Assembly (NCBI RefSeq): GCF_000702265.1
Contig: NZ_KL370882.1
Span: forward strand, 1 to 64,000
DNA: 64,000 bases
Direction of reading: 5' to 3'
From: Butyrivibrio sp. NC2002
GTDB taxonomy: Bacteria > Bacillota > Clostridia > Lachnospirales > Lachnospiraceae
In this document: piece after piece, positions 40,941 through 49,721 of the stretch
How positions within the stretch are numbered: position 1 is the stretch's first letter
Layout: each line of letters opens with the position of its first letter
Program-made: the position numbers and the translations under genes
Notes under the pieces: model-generated
Told to the model about the DNA's origin: nothing
The model's database searches: none
The model's input: only the letters and a program-made list of their open reading frames with translations

Positions 40941-42503
40941 ATGGATAAAGTAGAAAAATGGGGAGTTTTTGAATGGTCAGGAAAGGGCTATGGGGATGGA
41001 AACCCTTTTGTTGACTACGACATTGAAGCGACTTTTAAAAGTGAGAACGAAGAAAAAACCGTGAAGGGTTTTTACGACGGCGAGGGCATATACAGAGTGC
41101 GCTTCATGCCTTCGTATGAAGGAAAATACGAATTTTTTGTAAGAGGAAGTTTTTCCGAAGAAAAATATGAGGGAAGTTTCGAGGTGACTGCGCCTTCAGG
41201 TAATAACAGAGGGCCTGTCAGAGTATGCGACAAATATCACTTTTGCTATGCTGACAAAACGCCCTATTATAGCATTGGAACGACATGCTATGTGTGGGAG
41301 CTTCGAAGCGATGAGCTCATAGAAAAAACATTTCATTCTCTTGAAAATGCAGGCTTTAATAAGATAAGATTCTGCATTTTTCCTAAGCATTACGACTATA
41401 ACCTTGGGGAGCCTAGGTCTTATCCGTATGTCGGAACACCTATGGACAGCAGTAAGCTTACCAAGGACAATTTCTGGGATTATACAGATAAAACCGAGGG
41501 TAATGACTGGGATTTCTTCAGATTCAATCCTGAACACTTTTCACATATTGAAAAATGTGTAGAGAAGCTTGCGAAAATGGGGATAGAAGCGGATATTATT
41601 GTATTCCATCCGTATGATAGATGGGGATTTTCGCGGATGTCACGAAAACAGGATGATCTTTACATCAGATATTTGATCAGCAGATTGGCGGCATACAGAA
41701 ATATATGGTGGTCTATGGCCAATGAATATGATATTTTTCCACATAAAAACATTGAAGACTGGGATCACATCGGGAACCTGTTCAAAGAAGAGGATCCCTA
41801 TGATCATTTGAGGTCGATACATAACTGCATTGACTTTTTTGATCATAAGAAATCCTGGATCACTCATTGCAGTATTCAGAGGCAGGATCTGTACAGAACT
41901 GCGGAATATACGGATGAGTGGAGAGAGGAATTTCAGAAGCCGGTGGTTCTCGATGAGATAGCATACGAGGGCAATATCCAGCATGGATGGGGCAACATTA
42001 CGGGAGAAGAGATGGTAAGGCGCTTCTGTGAGGGAATATTCAGGGGCGGCTATCCGGGACATGGTGAGACTTTTCTTAATGAAAACGATATTCTGTGGTG
42101 GTCCCATGGAGGAGAACTGCATGGAGAGAGCTGGAAAAGAGTTAAGTTTTTGCTTGGCATAATGAAGGAAACACCGGGAACAGGGCTTAAGCGCGATAAA
42201 AGCGATAGAAGGTGTTGGGACTGCTTAAAGGCTGTTCCGGAAGATGATGCTCTGTATGAAAAGACAGGATATCAGATTTACTACTACAGCTTTATGTGCC
42301 CTTCATTTAGGGAATTTTTCATGGAAGATGATGCCTATTATAAAGCGGAAATTATAGACACATGGAATATGACCATAGAAGATGCGGGTATTCACAGCGG
42401 CAGATTCAAGATAGAACTTCCCGGCAGACAGTTCATGGCTATCCGGCTTCAGAAAATTCATGGCCCTATGGTCCTAGGGGACGGGGTTAGTGGTCCATTT
42501 TAG
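40941..42503 (+). CDS. DUF5060/DUF4038-type glycoside hydrolase, C-terminus from a repeat
   Basis: The 520-residue protein has no signal peptide. An N-terminal beta-sandwich (DUF5060-like, about 1-85, starting VEKWGVFEWSGKGYGDGNPF) precedes a TIM-barrel domain of the DUF4038/GH140-like type (about 90-420: YYSIGTTCYVWE, FNKIRFCIFP, IIVFHPYD, WWSMANEYDIF, PVVLDEIAYEG). Glu in NEYD and in LDEIAYEG are the likely acid/base and nucleophile. A small C-terminal sandwich follows. Activity could be on apiose-, galactose- or arabinose-containing chains; this is not determined. The last 11 or so codons and the stop lie within a GGGGACGGGG repeat, so the natural C-terminus was replaced or extended. GGGGAAGG precedes ATG 40941. 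Confidence 0.78.
   Translation: MDKVEKWGVFEWSGKGYGDGNPFVDYDIEATFKSENEEKTVKGFYDGEGIYRVRFMPSYEGKYEFFVRGSFSEEKYEGSFEVTAPSGNNRGPVRVCDKYHFCYADKTPYYSIGTTCYVWELRSDELIEKTFHSLENAGFNKIRFCIFPKHYDYNLGEPRSYPYVGTPMDSSKLTKDNFWDYTDKTEGNDWDFFRFNPEHFSHIEKCVEKLAKMGIEADIIVFHPYDRWGFSRMSRKQDDLYIRYLISRLAAYRNIWWSMANEYDIFPHKNIEDWDHIGNLFKEEDPYDHLRSIHNCIDFFDHKKSWITHCSIQRQDLYRTAEYTDEWREEFQKPVVLDEIAYEGNIQHGWGNITGEEMVRRFCEGIFRGGYPGHGETFLNENDILWWSHGGELHGESWKRVKFLLGIMKETPGTGLKRDKSDRRCWDCLKAVPEDDALYEKTGYQIYYYSFMCPSFREFFMEDDAYYKAEIIDTWNMTIEDAGIHSGRFKIELPGRQFMAIRLQKIHGPMVLGDGVSGPF
42469..42501 (+). repeat. GGGGACGGGG palindrome, left half
   Basis: TGGTCCTAGGGGACGGGGTT followed by AGTGGTCCATTTT. This is one arm only; the matching arm with the same GGTCC/GGACC variant lies at 43986-44023, on the far side of the erythromycin-esterase-like gene. 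Confidence 0.8.
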
Positions 42504-42522
42504 AATTCTTACAAATAGAATT

Positions 42523-42538
42523 CTTACAAAAATGTAAG
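42523..42538 (+). promoter_or_regulatory. Bce-type response-regulator box (TTACA-N4-TGTAA)
   Basis: CTTACA-AAAA-TGTAAG is a perfect inverted repeat matching the binding motif I recall for BceR-like regulators. An identical box lies at 46744-46759, ahead of the Bce-like ABC transporter. Confidence 0.6.
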
Positions 42539-42550
42539 TTTACTTAGAGG

Positions 42551-42587
42551 AAATGTAAGCCAAATAAAAGGCAGTACATTTCCTTTT
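42551..42587 (+). terminator. Leader hairpin with T-run (attenuator-like)
   Basis: GGAAATGTA pairs with TACATTTCC, with a nested GCC/GGC pair, followed by TTTTTT. The same arrangement occurs at 46769-46808. It may end upstream transcription or attenuate the following gene. Confidence 0.6.
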
Positions 42588-42670
42588 TTGTTACCCTTTT
42601 TTTGACGGAAATAAGTGAGTCGCAGATAAACAAACGACATTCTGAGCGATATGTTGAAAAGGAGTATGAA

Positions 42671-43978
42671 ATGAAAGTGTTAAAGAAAATAGGGAAAGTA
42701 TTATTGATAATTATAATTGCGATCAGCATCTTACTGGGAGTAGGGTTGAATTATAAGACAGTCCTTGCAATGCATAAAAATAAAACAATGGTTGAAAACG
42801 CCAAAGCTGTTTCCGGGCTAGACATACCGGATAACGTAGAGATTGTAGGTCTTGGAGAGGCAACCCATGGAAGCGTGGAATTTCAGGAATCCAAGCTTGA
42901 GGTTCTCAAAATGCTTGTGGAAAATGAGGGATATAGTGCGTTTTGCCTTGAAGCAGACTTCGGAGATTGCCTTAGAGCCAATGAATTTGTTCAGGGCGGA
43001 GAAGGTGATGCCAGAGAAATTGCTAATAATTTAAGTTTTAATATATATCACACCCAGCAGATGGCAGATCTTCTTGATTGGATGAGAGAGTATAACGCTT
43101 CTGTTTCAGAAGATAAGAAGATAAGATTTTACGGCTTTGACATGCAGAATCCGGAAAAATGCGTAGAGTACCTATATGACTACATGAAGAAAAACAACAT
43201 TACTGTTAAAGAGACTTCAGAAATTGACTACTATATTGATGAGAACAGAACTGAGTCCATGACAGAAGATCATGTTAAAAAGGTTAAAGAAGAGCTTGAA
43301 GATATCAAAAAAGAAATAAATGTTTCAGATGGAAATGATCAGAATCTAGATGCTCTTTTCGCTACAAAAGCTGCTGATAATATTGCTACAAGTGCAGATT
43401 ATGTTCTGATTGATTTTCAGGCGGATTATCAGAAGAAGTTTGCTGCAAGAGACACTGCTATGGCTGATAACGTTTCATGGATTCTCGATCTTGAAAAGAA
43501 AATCGGATCAGGCAAGATAATGCTTGCAGCTCATGATGGACACATTTCCAAAAAGCCACATAGTATGTTGCAACCTGTAACAATGGGAGGCTTGTTAAAA
43601 GAAAAATATGGAGATGCGTACTACAGCCTTGGTACAGACTTTTTCAAAGGAAAAACAAATGCAAGTGTATCCAGTGTTATTTCGAGTGAGTATCAGAGAA
43701 AAGACTTTTACTTTACAACTGCTGATCCTATAGCTTATCAGGCAAAATATATGGATGATAAGAGATTTTATCTGGATTTTGAGACCGTAAGTTCCGAGGA
43801 TAACAAGGCCATCTATGATCTGATTCATTCAGAGGTATCTATGGGGACGCTGGGAGAAGGGCTATCCGGAATATATTACTTTATGCATTCTGCATACAGA
43901 ATAGAAATGAAGCCTGCGGATCTTTATGACGGAATGATTTATTACTACAATGTTTCTGCCATTTCACCGCAGTATTAA
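42671..43978 (+). CDS. Erythromycin-esterase-family protein, membrane-anchored
   Basis: The 435-residue protein has an N-terminal transmembrane segment (about 9-28), so the catalytic domain is probably outside the cell. The Ere fold shows IVGLGEATHGSVEFQESK near 58-75 (Glu and His of the active site), FCLEADFGDC near 92-101, IRFYGFDMQNP near 153-163, and AAHDGHISKKP near 295-305. Members include macrolide esterases and many proteins of unknown substrate. A Bce-type box shared with the nearby peptide-antibiotic transporter suggests a role in the same stress response, which is inferred. AAAGGAG is 7 bases before the ATG. The gene lies between two halves of a palindrome. Confidence 0.82.
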   Translation: MKVLKKIGKVLLIIIIAISILLGVGLNYKTVLAMHKNKTMVENAKAVSGLDIPDNVEIVGLGEATHGSVEFQESKLEVLKMLVENEGYSAFCLEADFGDCLRANEFVQGGEGDAREIANNLSFNIYHTQQMADLLDWMREYNASVSEDKKIRFYGFDMQNPEKCVEYLYDYMKKNNITVKETSEIDYYIDENRTESMTEDHVKKVKEELEDIKKEINVSDGNDQNLDALFATKAADNIATSADYVLIDFQADYQKKFAARDTAMADNVSWILDLEKKIGSGKIMLAAHDGHISKKPHSMLQPVTMGGLLKEKYGDAYYSLGTDFFKGKTNASVSSVISSEYQRKDFYFTTADPIAYQAKYMDDKRFYLDFETVSSEDNKAIYDLIHSEVSMGTLGEGLSGIYYFMHSAYRIEMKPADLYDGMIYYYNVSAISPQY

Positions 43979-43985
43979 GTGTACG

Positions 43986-44023
43986 AAAAATGGACCACAA
44001 ACCCCGTCCCCCAGGACCATTTT
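43986..44023 (-). repeat. GGGGACGGGG palindrome, right half
   Basis: AAAAATGGACCACAAACCCC followed by GTCCCCCAGGACCATTTT is the reverse complement type of the arm at 42469. It is nearly identical to 46866-46903. Confidence 0.8.
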
Positions 44024-44086
44024 GCTCGACAATAAATCATTTTCGAATTAGAATCGTAGATGACTAGATGAGGAAAGGCGGTATGT

Positions 44087-44764
44087 ATGAGAAAAGTATT
44101 TATTGTTGAGGATGATGAAATAATTGCAGGTCAGGTTGTAAAGCACCTTGAAACCTGGCAAATGAAGCCGTTCCCGGCACATGATTTTCAAAATATAACT
44201 GAAGAATTTGAGAAAATTCAGCCGGATATAGTTCTTATGGATTTAAAACTTCCTGCTTATAACGGATTCTATTGGTGCGGCGAGATAAGGAAAATATCTC
44301 AGGTTCCAATCGTATTTTTATCATCTGCTGATGACAACATGAATATAGTAATGGCGATGAATATGGGCGCTGATGATTTTATAGCCAAGCCCTTCGACTT
44401 GCAGGTTCTGACGGCCAAGATACAGGCAATCCTTCGAAGAAGCTATGGCGAGAGCATTGCAGTTCATGAGCTTGAGGTAAAAAATGTAAGACTAAAACTC
44501 GATGATACTTCGGCAAGTGTAGGTGAAAACAGGCTGGAGCTGACCAAGAATGAATATCTGATCCTTAAAACCCTGATGGAACAGCAGGGTAAAGTGGTTT
44601 CCAGAGAAACCATAATGGAGAGACTCTGGGGAGCGGACGAGTTCGTGGATGATAATACACTAACTGTCAACATTACCAGAATCCGCAAAAAGCTCGATGC
44701 GGCAGGAGCTGAGGATTTCATAACAACCAAGAGAGGAATGGGATACATTGTTGGGGAAGAATAA
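44087..44764 (+). CDS. BceR-like response regulator (OmpR family)
   Basis: The 225-residue regulator has a receiver domain (1-115) with the acidic pair Asp9/Asp10, phosphoacceptor Asp52 (DIVLMDLKLP) and Lys101 (FIAKPFD). A winged-helix domain (about 130-223) ends in RKKLDAAGAEDFITTKRGMGYIVGEE. It pairs with the next gene, an intramembrane-sensing kinase, and with the downstream Bce-type transporter. The probable targets are the two TTACA-N4-TGTAA boxes. Its own start is preceded by GGAAAGGCGG. Confidence 0.92.
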   Translation: MRKVFIVEDDEIIAGQVVKHLETWQMKPFPAHDFQNITEEFEKIQPDIVLMDLKLPAYNGFYWCGEIRKISQVPIVFLSSADDNMNIVMAMNMGADDFIAKPFDLQVLTAKIQAILRRSYGESIAVHELEVKNVRLKLDDTSASVGENRLELTKNEYLILKTLMEQQGKVVSRETIMERLWGADEFVDDNTLTVNITRIRKKLDAAGAEDFITTKRGMGYIVGEE

Positions 44765-45737
44765 ATTTGGGGAAAAGAGTAAAGCTCTCATATTTACCAA
44801 TGCATTACTGGCAGCGGTGCTCATAATTGCAGGTGTTTTATACAACATAGAAAGCGAATTTCTTTTTTATGAAATCAGCTTTCTTATTTTGCTTACAATG
44901 ATATCTTCAGTGTTAAGTTATAGGAAAGATAAGGAAGATATTTCTGATACAGATGAGAAAGAAACAGAGGATATAAGGGATATCAGATGGGAGCAGATAC
45001 GGGAAAAAGAGGACTTTTTTGCTTTGTGGGCCCATCAGATAAAGACTCCTATCGCTGCTCTTAAGCTTCTTTTCCAGGACGAAGAGCTTTCTATCGGAGA
45101 CTGTAAAAGAGAGCTTTTTAAAATAGAAAACTATGTCAGCATGGCCCTCAATTATCTTAGATTTGAGGACATGTCAGGAGATATGGTCCTCGAAAAATGT
45201 CAGCTCGAGCCGCTTATCAAACAGGTGGTTAAAAAGTTTTCGACAATCTTTATTTATCAGCATCTTACGGTCACACTTGAAGACCTTGACAGAGAGATAT
45301 TAACAGACGAGAAGTGGTTTTCTTTTGTGCTGGAGCAGGTTTTATCCAATGCGCTCAAATACACTAAAGAAGGTGGAATTAAGATTTTTGCAAGAGATAT
45401 TTCTGGTGTGCATGAGACAGCAATGGATTCTGATAATATAGATAATTCAGATTTATATAAAGAAATCATTTCTTCAAATGGAATCGAAATTGTAATAAGA
45501 GATACAGGTGTTGGTATTAAGAGCGAAGACCTTCCCAGAGTATTTGAAAAGGGTTATACCGGCTACAATGGAAGAATTGATAAAAAAGCCAGCGGCCTTG
45601 GACTATATATGTGCAAGGGAGTATGCGATAAGCTTGGGCACAAGATTCGCATTGAATCTGAGGAAGGACGCGGGACTGACGTGATCATATCAGTTACAAA
45701 AGAAAAAATCTCTGCAATTGATGTAAGGAAAGATTGA
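44748..45737 (+). CDS. BceS-like intramembrane-sensing histidine kinase
   Basis: The 329-residue kinase has two transmembrane helices (about 12-29 and 36-53) joined by a loop of fewer than ten residues, the intramembrane-sensing design that relies on the partner transporter for detection. The H-box is FFALWAHQIKTPIAALKLLF near 86-105. Next come the N-box LEQVLSNALKYTKEG, G1 IRDTGVGIKSEDLPRVFEKGYTG and G2 ASGLGLYMCK. The start is a TTG (44748, or 44751) with GAGGAA about 9 bases upstream, overlapping the regulator gene by 17 bases. The T-rich hairpin at 45745-45785 follows. Confidence 0.9.
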   Translation: MLGKNKFGEKSKALIFTNALLAAVLIIAGVLYNIESEFLFYEISFLILLTMISSVLSYRKDKEDISDTDEKETEDIRDIRWEQIREKEDFFALWAHQIKTPIAALKLLFQDEELSIGDCKRELFKIENYVSMALNYLRFEDMSGDMVLEKCQLEPLIKQVVKKFSTIFIYQHLTVTLEDLDREILTDEKWFSFVLEQVLSNALKYTKEGGIKIFARDISGVHETAMDSDNIDNSDLYKEIISSNGIEIVIRDTGVGIKSEDLPRVFEKGYTGYNGRIDKKASGLGLYMCKGVCDKLGHKIRIESEEGRGTDVIISVTKEKISAIDVRKD

Positions 45738-45744
45738 TGAACAT

Positions 45745-45785
45745 ATAGATTCCGGTTTTTCCTCAGAAAAAATTGAAAAATCTAT
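45745..45785 (+). terminator. Hairpin after the kinase gene (interspersed family)
   Basis: ATAGATTCCGGTTTTTC pairs imperfectly with GAAAAATTGAAAAATCTAT around CTCA and is followed by a T-containing stretch. Confidence 0.45.
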
Positions 45786-45862
45786 ATTTATTTGACATTT
45801 GTTGGACATCATAATTTACAATACTGATTCAGACAATAAAAAACAAAAGATAGGGGAATGAA

Positions 45863-46729
45863 ATGAAAAAAGTTTTGATAATTAATTCTAAGGGAACAGT
45901 TCTTGCAATTGCGACAGCAGTAATTGCTATGTCCATCAGCGGATGCGGCAATCTGGCAAATTCAAGCAGCGAAAGCAGTGATCTTTTCACAAGCCAAAAT
46001 GAAGAGGCTTCAGACAATACTGCCACTGAGGAATCAGCAGTTGAAATTGAAAGCACTGCCAGCGAAGCAGCATCTACTACAGAAAACACAGAGAATGCAG
46101 ATAATGCAAATGCAGAGGCTTCTGACAACACTTTATCCGCTGCATCAGACAACATTTATTCGCAGTATAGATCAATTGTAGAGCAGGCAAGTTCTACTGA
46201 GTGGGACAGCTTTCAGCTGATAGACCTCGATGCTGACGGTACACCTGAGCTTTTTGCAACCTGCACAGATGAAAGCAGACCTGATCCCGGAATGCAGCCT
46301 TACATGATAGTGGGCCATAATGCTAACGGCATTGTAAAAAATGATGAATTTGCCGATGGAGTAGCTTCAGCAGGAGGTTATAGAGGGACACTGTATTATA
46401 TTCCGGGCACCGGAAAACTCCTTGACTCCGCTGTAAATGCACCACTTGGCGTTCCGTCCGATACGATCTACGAAATGAAAGACGGCAAGATTGATTACAC
46501 AGTGTATGGTGGCTTTGAAGTTACAGAATATCCTGAAGATGACAACTATAACGACTGGGATCCGATGGAGCACGGCGAATGGAGATGGATGGACGAAACT
46601 GTAACAGAAGAAGAGTATAAATCCAAATTCGCCGAAGCAACGGATAATACGCATGGAGTTGCAATGTCTGAAATCGACTATATGGACAAAGATTCTATGT
46701 TAAAAGAGCTTGAAAAGCATATGAATTAA
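45863..46729 (+). CDS. Secreted lipoprotein inside the Bce-like cluster
   Basis: The 288-residue lipoprotein has lipobox ISGC near 25-28. A long Ser/Thr/Glu/Asn-rich linker (about 30-95) with SDNT repeats precedes a mature domain beginning LIDLDADGTPELFATC, an EF-hand-like DxDxDG loop also common in extracellular proteins. No enzyme motif is visible. It stands between the two-component pair and the transporter, so it could take part in sensing or protection, but nothing in the sequence proves this. GGGGAATG precedes the start. Confidence 0.7.
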   Translation: MKKVLIINSKGTVLAIATAVIAMSISGCGNLANSSSESSDLFTSQNEEASDNTATEESAVEIESTASEAASTTENTENADNANAEASDNTLSAASDNIYSQYRSIVEQASSTEWDSFQLIDLDADGTPELFATCTDESRPDPGMQPYMIVGHNANGIVKNDEFADGVASAGGYRGTLYYIPGTGKLLDSAVNAPLGVPSDTIYEMKDGKIDYTVYGGFEVTEYPEDDNYNDWDPMEHGEWRWMDETVTEEEYKSKFAEATDNTHGVAMSEIDYMDKDSMLKELEKHMN

Positions 46730-46743
46730 GAACAGTACCAATC

Positions 46744-46759
46744 CTTACAAAAATGTAAG
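46744..46759 (+). promoter_or_regulatory. Bce-type response-regulator box upstream of the ABC transporter
   Basis: CTTACA-AAAA-TGTAAG, identical to 42523-42538, about 160 bases before the ATPase start. Confidence 0.65.
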
Positions 46760-46768
46760 ATAATTCAA

Positions 46769-46808
46769 AGGAAATGTAAGCCTGATAAAAGGCAATGCAT
46801 TTCCTTTT
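46769..46808 (+). terminator. Leader hairpin with T-run
   Basis: GGAAATG pairs with CATTTCC, with a nested GCC/GGC pair, followed by TTTTTT. It repeats the 42551 element and is placed the same way after the Bce-type box. Confidence 0.6.
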
Positions 46809-46865
46809 TTGATACCCTTATATTGTCGAGAGACGAGATAAAAGGAAAACAAAAAAAATTGGGAC

Positions 46866-46903
46866 AAAAAAATGGACCACAAACCCCGTCCCCCAGGTCC
46901 AAA
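46866..46903 (-). repeat. GGGGACGGGG palindrome, right half, in the transporter leader
   Basis: AATGGACCACAAACCCCGTC followed by CCCCAGGTCC. It ends 7 bases before the ribosome site (GTGGAGG) of the ATPase gene. Confidence 0.8.
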
Positions 46904-46920
46904 ATAGTGGAGGAAAAATA

Positions 46921-47691
46921 ATGTCAGTTTTAGAAGTAAATCATGTGAAAAAAGTATATAAAACAAGAATGGGTACTGAGTCAGTTACAGCCCTTAAGGA
47001 TGTTCATTTCAGTGTTGAAAAAGGTGAGTTTGTTGCAATCATGGGTGAGTCCGGAAGCGGAAAGACCACTCTTTTAAATATCCTTGCAAGTCTTGATGTT
47101 CCGACAGCAGGGAAGGTTCTGGTAAATGGAAAAGATTTCTCATCGCTTAAGGATGGAGAGAGAGCTATCATGAGAAGAAATAATCTTGGATTTATCTTCC
47201 AGGATTTCAATCTTCTTGATAATTTCACAATAGAGGATAACATCAAGCTTCCGCTTGTTCTTGCAGGAGAGGATTATAAGACAATGGATGAAAAGGTAGC
47301 GCCACTTGTTAAAACACTTGGCATCGAAGCTCTTCTTCATAAATATCCATACGAAGTTTCAGGTGGACAGAAGCAGAGAACAGCGGTAGCAAGAGCACTT
47401 ATCACAAAGCCTCAGATCCTTCTTGCAGATGAGCCTACAGGAGCGCTTGATTCCAAGGCTGCGACAAACCTCATGCATCAGCTAAGAGATATCCATAAGA
47501 GCGGCCAGACAATCCTCATGGTTACTCACAGTAATGTGGCAGCAAGCTACGCAGACAGAGTAATGTTCATAAGAGATGGTGAAGTGTTCCATCAGATCTA
47601 CAGAGGAGAGATGTCAAGAAGCGAGATGCTCGATAAAATCTGCGATGCAGTGACAGTTCTTATGAGGGGAGGAGATGACAATGAACAGTAA
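46921..47691 (+). CDS. BceA-like ABC transporter ATPase
   Basis: The 256-residue ATPase has Walker A GESGSGKTT (about 41-49), Q-loop FIFQDFNLLDNFT, signature VSGGQKQR and Walker B LLADEPTGALDSK. These are typical of the LolD/MacB/BceA group. With the next gene it forms a transporter that detoxifies cell-wall-active peptides and also acts as the sensor for BceRS-type kinases. GTGGAGG lies 9 bases before ATG. The end overlaps the permease gene by 11 bases. Confidence 0.92.
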   Translation: MSVLEVNHVKKVYKTRMGTESVTALKDVHFSVEKGEFVAIMGESGSGKTTLLNILASLDVPTAGKVLVNGKDFSSLKDGERAIMRRNNLGFIFQDFNLLDNFTIEDNIKLPLVLAGEDYKTMDEKVAPLVKTLGIEALLHKYPYEVSGGQKQRTAVARALITKPQILLADEPTGALDSKAATNLMHQLRDIHKSGQTILMVTHSNVAASYADRVMFIRDGEVFHQIYRGEMSRSEMLDKICDAVTVLMRGGDDNEQ

Positions 47692-49696
47692 TCTTCTCGG
47701 AAGACTTGCCTTTAACGGCCTTAGGAACAATAAAAAAGCAGTAATTCCTTATATACTTGTAAGCGCCATAACTATAATGGTTTTCCATATTTTGATGTCA
47801 CTTGTTTACAGCAGATTTCTTATAAATAATGGAACACCGGTGTTTTACGGAGCCGACTACATTGTTTTGTTTTTGCACATTGGAAGCATAGCGGTAGCAA
47901 TTTTCGCGATGATATTCCTTTTGTATGGCAACAGGTTCGTGCAAAAGTCCGGGAAAAAGGAAATAGGATTATATGGTGTTTTAGGCCTTAGCAGAAAAAA
48001 TGTCAGCAGGATTCTTCTGATACAAAGTAGTGTTCAGGCACTATCCTCAATGGCGCTTGGTATATTGGCCAGTATTTTTGTGAATAAGCTTGTAGTTCTT
48101 TTCCTGTATAAGCTGGTGCATCAGCCTGTTGTAAAGGGAATGGAGTTTTCTTTAAAGGCAACAATAATTACAGTCATATTTTTTGGACTTATATTTATCA
48201 GCCTCTTTGTTTTTAACCTCTTAGAAGTCCGCCTTGGTAACCCCATTGACCTTTTAAAGAGTGAGAATCTGGGAGAAAAAGAACCAAAGACAAAATGGGT
48301 TCTCCTTGTGATCGGTGCGGTAACTCTTCTTGCAGGTTATTATATAGCGGTTAGTATTGAAAGCACATTTTCTGCTGTCAGTTCACTTTTTACAGCAATT
48401 GTTCTTGTAACCATAGGAACTTATGCATTGTTTATTTCGGGAACTATCTTTGTCCTTAAGATGCTCAAGAAAAATAAAAAATATTATTACCAAACAAGAC
48501 ACTTTATCAGCCTTTCAAATCTTATTTTCAGAATGAAGCACAATGCTGCGGGACTTGCATCTATCTGTATATTATCAACAGGAGTAATTCTTTTGATGGT
48601 GTGTTCCAGTGCACTTGTAATGCTGGGTGAGCAGAATATAAACAGTATGTTTAGACGTGACATAGTGACCTGGTGTCAAAATGATGGAAGCCTTTCAATC
48701 GAAAGCATAAATAAGATTATTGATGAAACTCTATTGGAAGGAAATGTTGAAGGAACTGAAAAAATAGTCAGGCTCTACCATGAGGATTTGTGCTGTGGGG
48801 ATGAGAAGGGTCTTACACCATTGATCAAAATGACTGCAGATTATTCTCAGATGCGTGTCATGTACCTAATCACAGCCGACCAGTATAATGAATACACAGA
48901 GGAAAATATAAGCCTTGGTGAAGATGAGATATTCCGTTATAGTTCTGCGGATAAAGTAAAAGAAGGAAGCTTCTCAATATTTGGTGAGAATTATCAGATC
49001 AAAGAGGAAATCGGAAACGAATGTCTTGTAGAGACCTTTGATCCATCCATGGGACTTTTTGGCAAAGAGATTATTGTTGTTTCTGATGAAAATGCGATTG
49101 ACTCTCTGATGGATGCTAAGAACCGGTGCCTGAACGGAGAAACTACTCTATTTGATGGATATGATAATTGTTATTTTGGTTTTAATGTTCCAAAAGATGT
49201 CGATCAGAGCAAGGTGGATATTGTCAGAAGTGAACTATCATCAAAGATCGGAAATACCAAGATCAGGTATAAGGCTGAGGAAAAGAAAGTGTTTTACAGC
49301 ATCTATGGCGGAACATTCTTCGTTGGAGTATTCCTTGCAGCTCTTTTCCTTATTGCTACTGTGATGATTATTTTCTACAAGCAGATGTCCGAAGGTATAG
49401 AGGATAAGAAGAGATTTGAAATACTTTCAAACGCGGGTTTATCCGACAAGGAAGCGAAAGGAGTCATCAGAAATCAGGTAATGATAATGTTCTTCCTGCC
49501 TGCGGTATGTGCAATTATTCACATAATTTTTGCAAGCAGGATATTAAGACTTTTCCTTGCAATGATCCTATACGTTGACACATTTACTTTCAATATGGCG
49601 ATTGCAGTAGTAAGTCTGATTTTCCTTGGTACTTATGCACTAGTTTACCGAATCACATCAATGCAGTATTATGGAATAGTGTATGCAGATAAATAA
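47681..49696 (+). CDS. BceB-like FtsX-domain permease
   Basis: The 671-residue permease has about ten predicted transmembrane helices in the BceB order: helix 1, three helices with the first FtsX domain (about 50-200), and further helices to about 310. A large extracellular domain of about 200 residues (about 320-540) follows, then the last three helices. The extracellular domain is the usual sensing region for peptide antibiotics. ATG 47681 is preferred to 47675 because the AGGGGAGG ribosome site lies 8 bases before it. The substrate peptide is unknown. Confidence 0.9.
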   Translation: MNSNLLGRLAFNGLRNNKKAVIPYILVSAITIMVFHILMSLVYSRFLINNGTPVFYGADYIVLFLHIGSIAVAIFAMIFLLYGNRFVQKSGKKEIGLYGVLGLSRKNVSRILLIQSSVQALSSMALGILASIFVNKLVVLFLYKLVHQPVVKGMEFSLKATIITVIFFGLIFISLFVFNLLEVRLGNPIDLLKSENLGEKEPKTKWVLLVIGAVTLLAGYYIAVSIESTFSAVSSLFTAIVLVTIGTYALFISGTIFVLKMLKKNKKYYYQTRHFISLSNLIFRMKHNAAGLASICILSTGVILLMVCSSALVMLGEQNINSMFRRDIVTWCQNDGSLSIESINKIIDETLLEGNVEGTEKIVRLYHEDLCCGDEKGLTPLIKMTADYSQMRVMYLITADQYNEYTEENISLGEDEIFRYSSADKVKEGSFSIFGENYQIKEEIGNECLVETFDPSMGLFGKEIIVVSDENAIDSLMDAKNRCLNGETTLFDGYDNCYFGFNVPKDVDQSKVDIVRSELSSKIGNTKIRYKAEEKKVFYSIYGGTFFVGVFLAALFLIATVMIIFYKQMSEGIEDKKRFEILSNAGLSDKEAKGVIRNQVMIMFFLPAVCAIIHIIFASRILRLFLAMILYVDTFTFNMAIAVVSLIFLGTYALVYRITSMQYYGIVYADK

Positions 49697-49721
49697 AGAA
49701 TATCTATTAAGGAGGTGCAGG

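Noticed and set aside
45792..45822. Promoter TTGACA-19-TACAAT before the lipoprotein in the Bce-like cluster
   Set aside because: The 19-base spacer is long and the -10 is weak; it was not listed as a feature.
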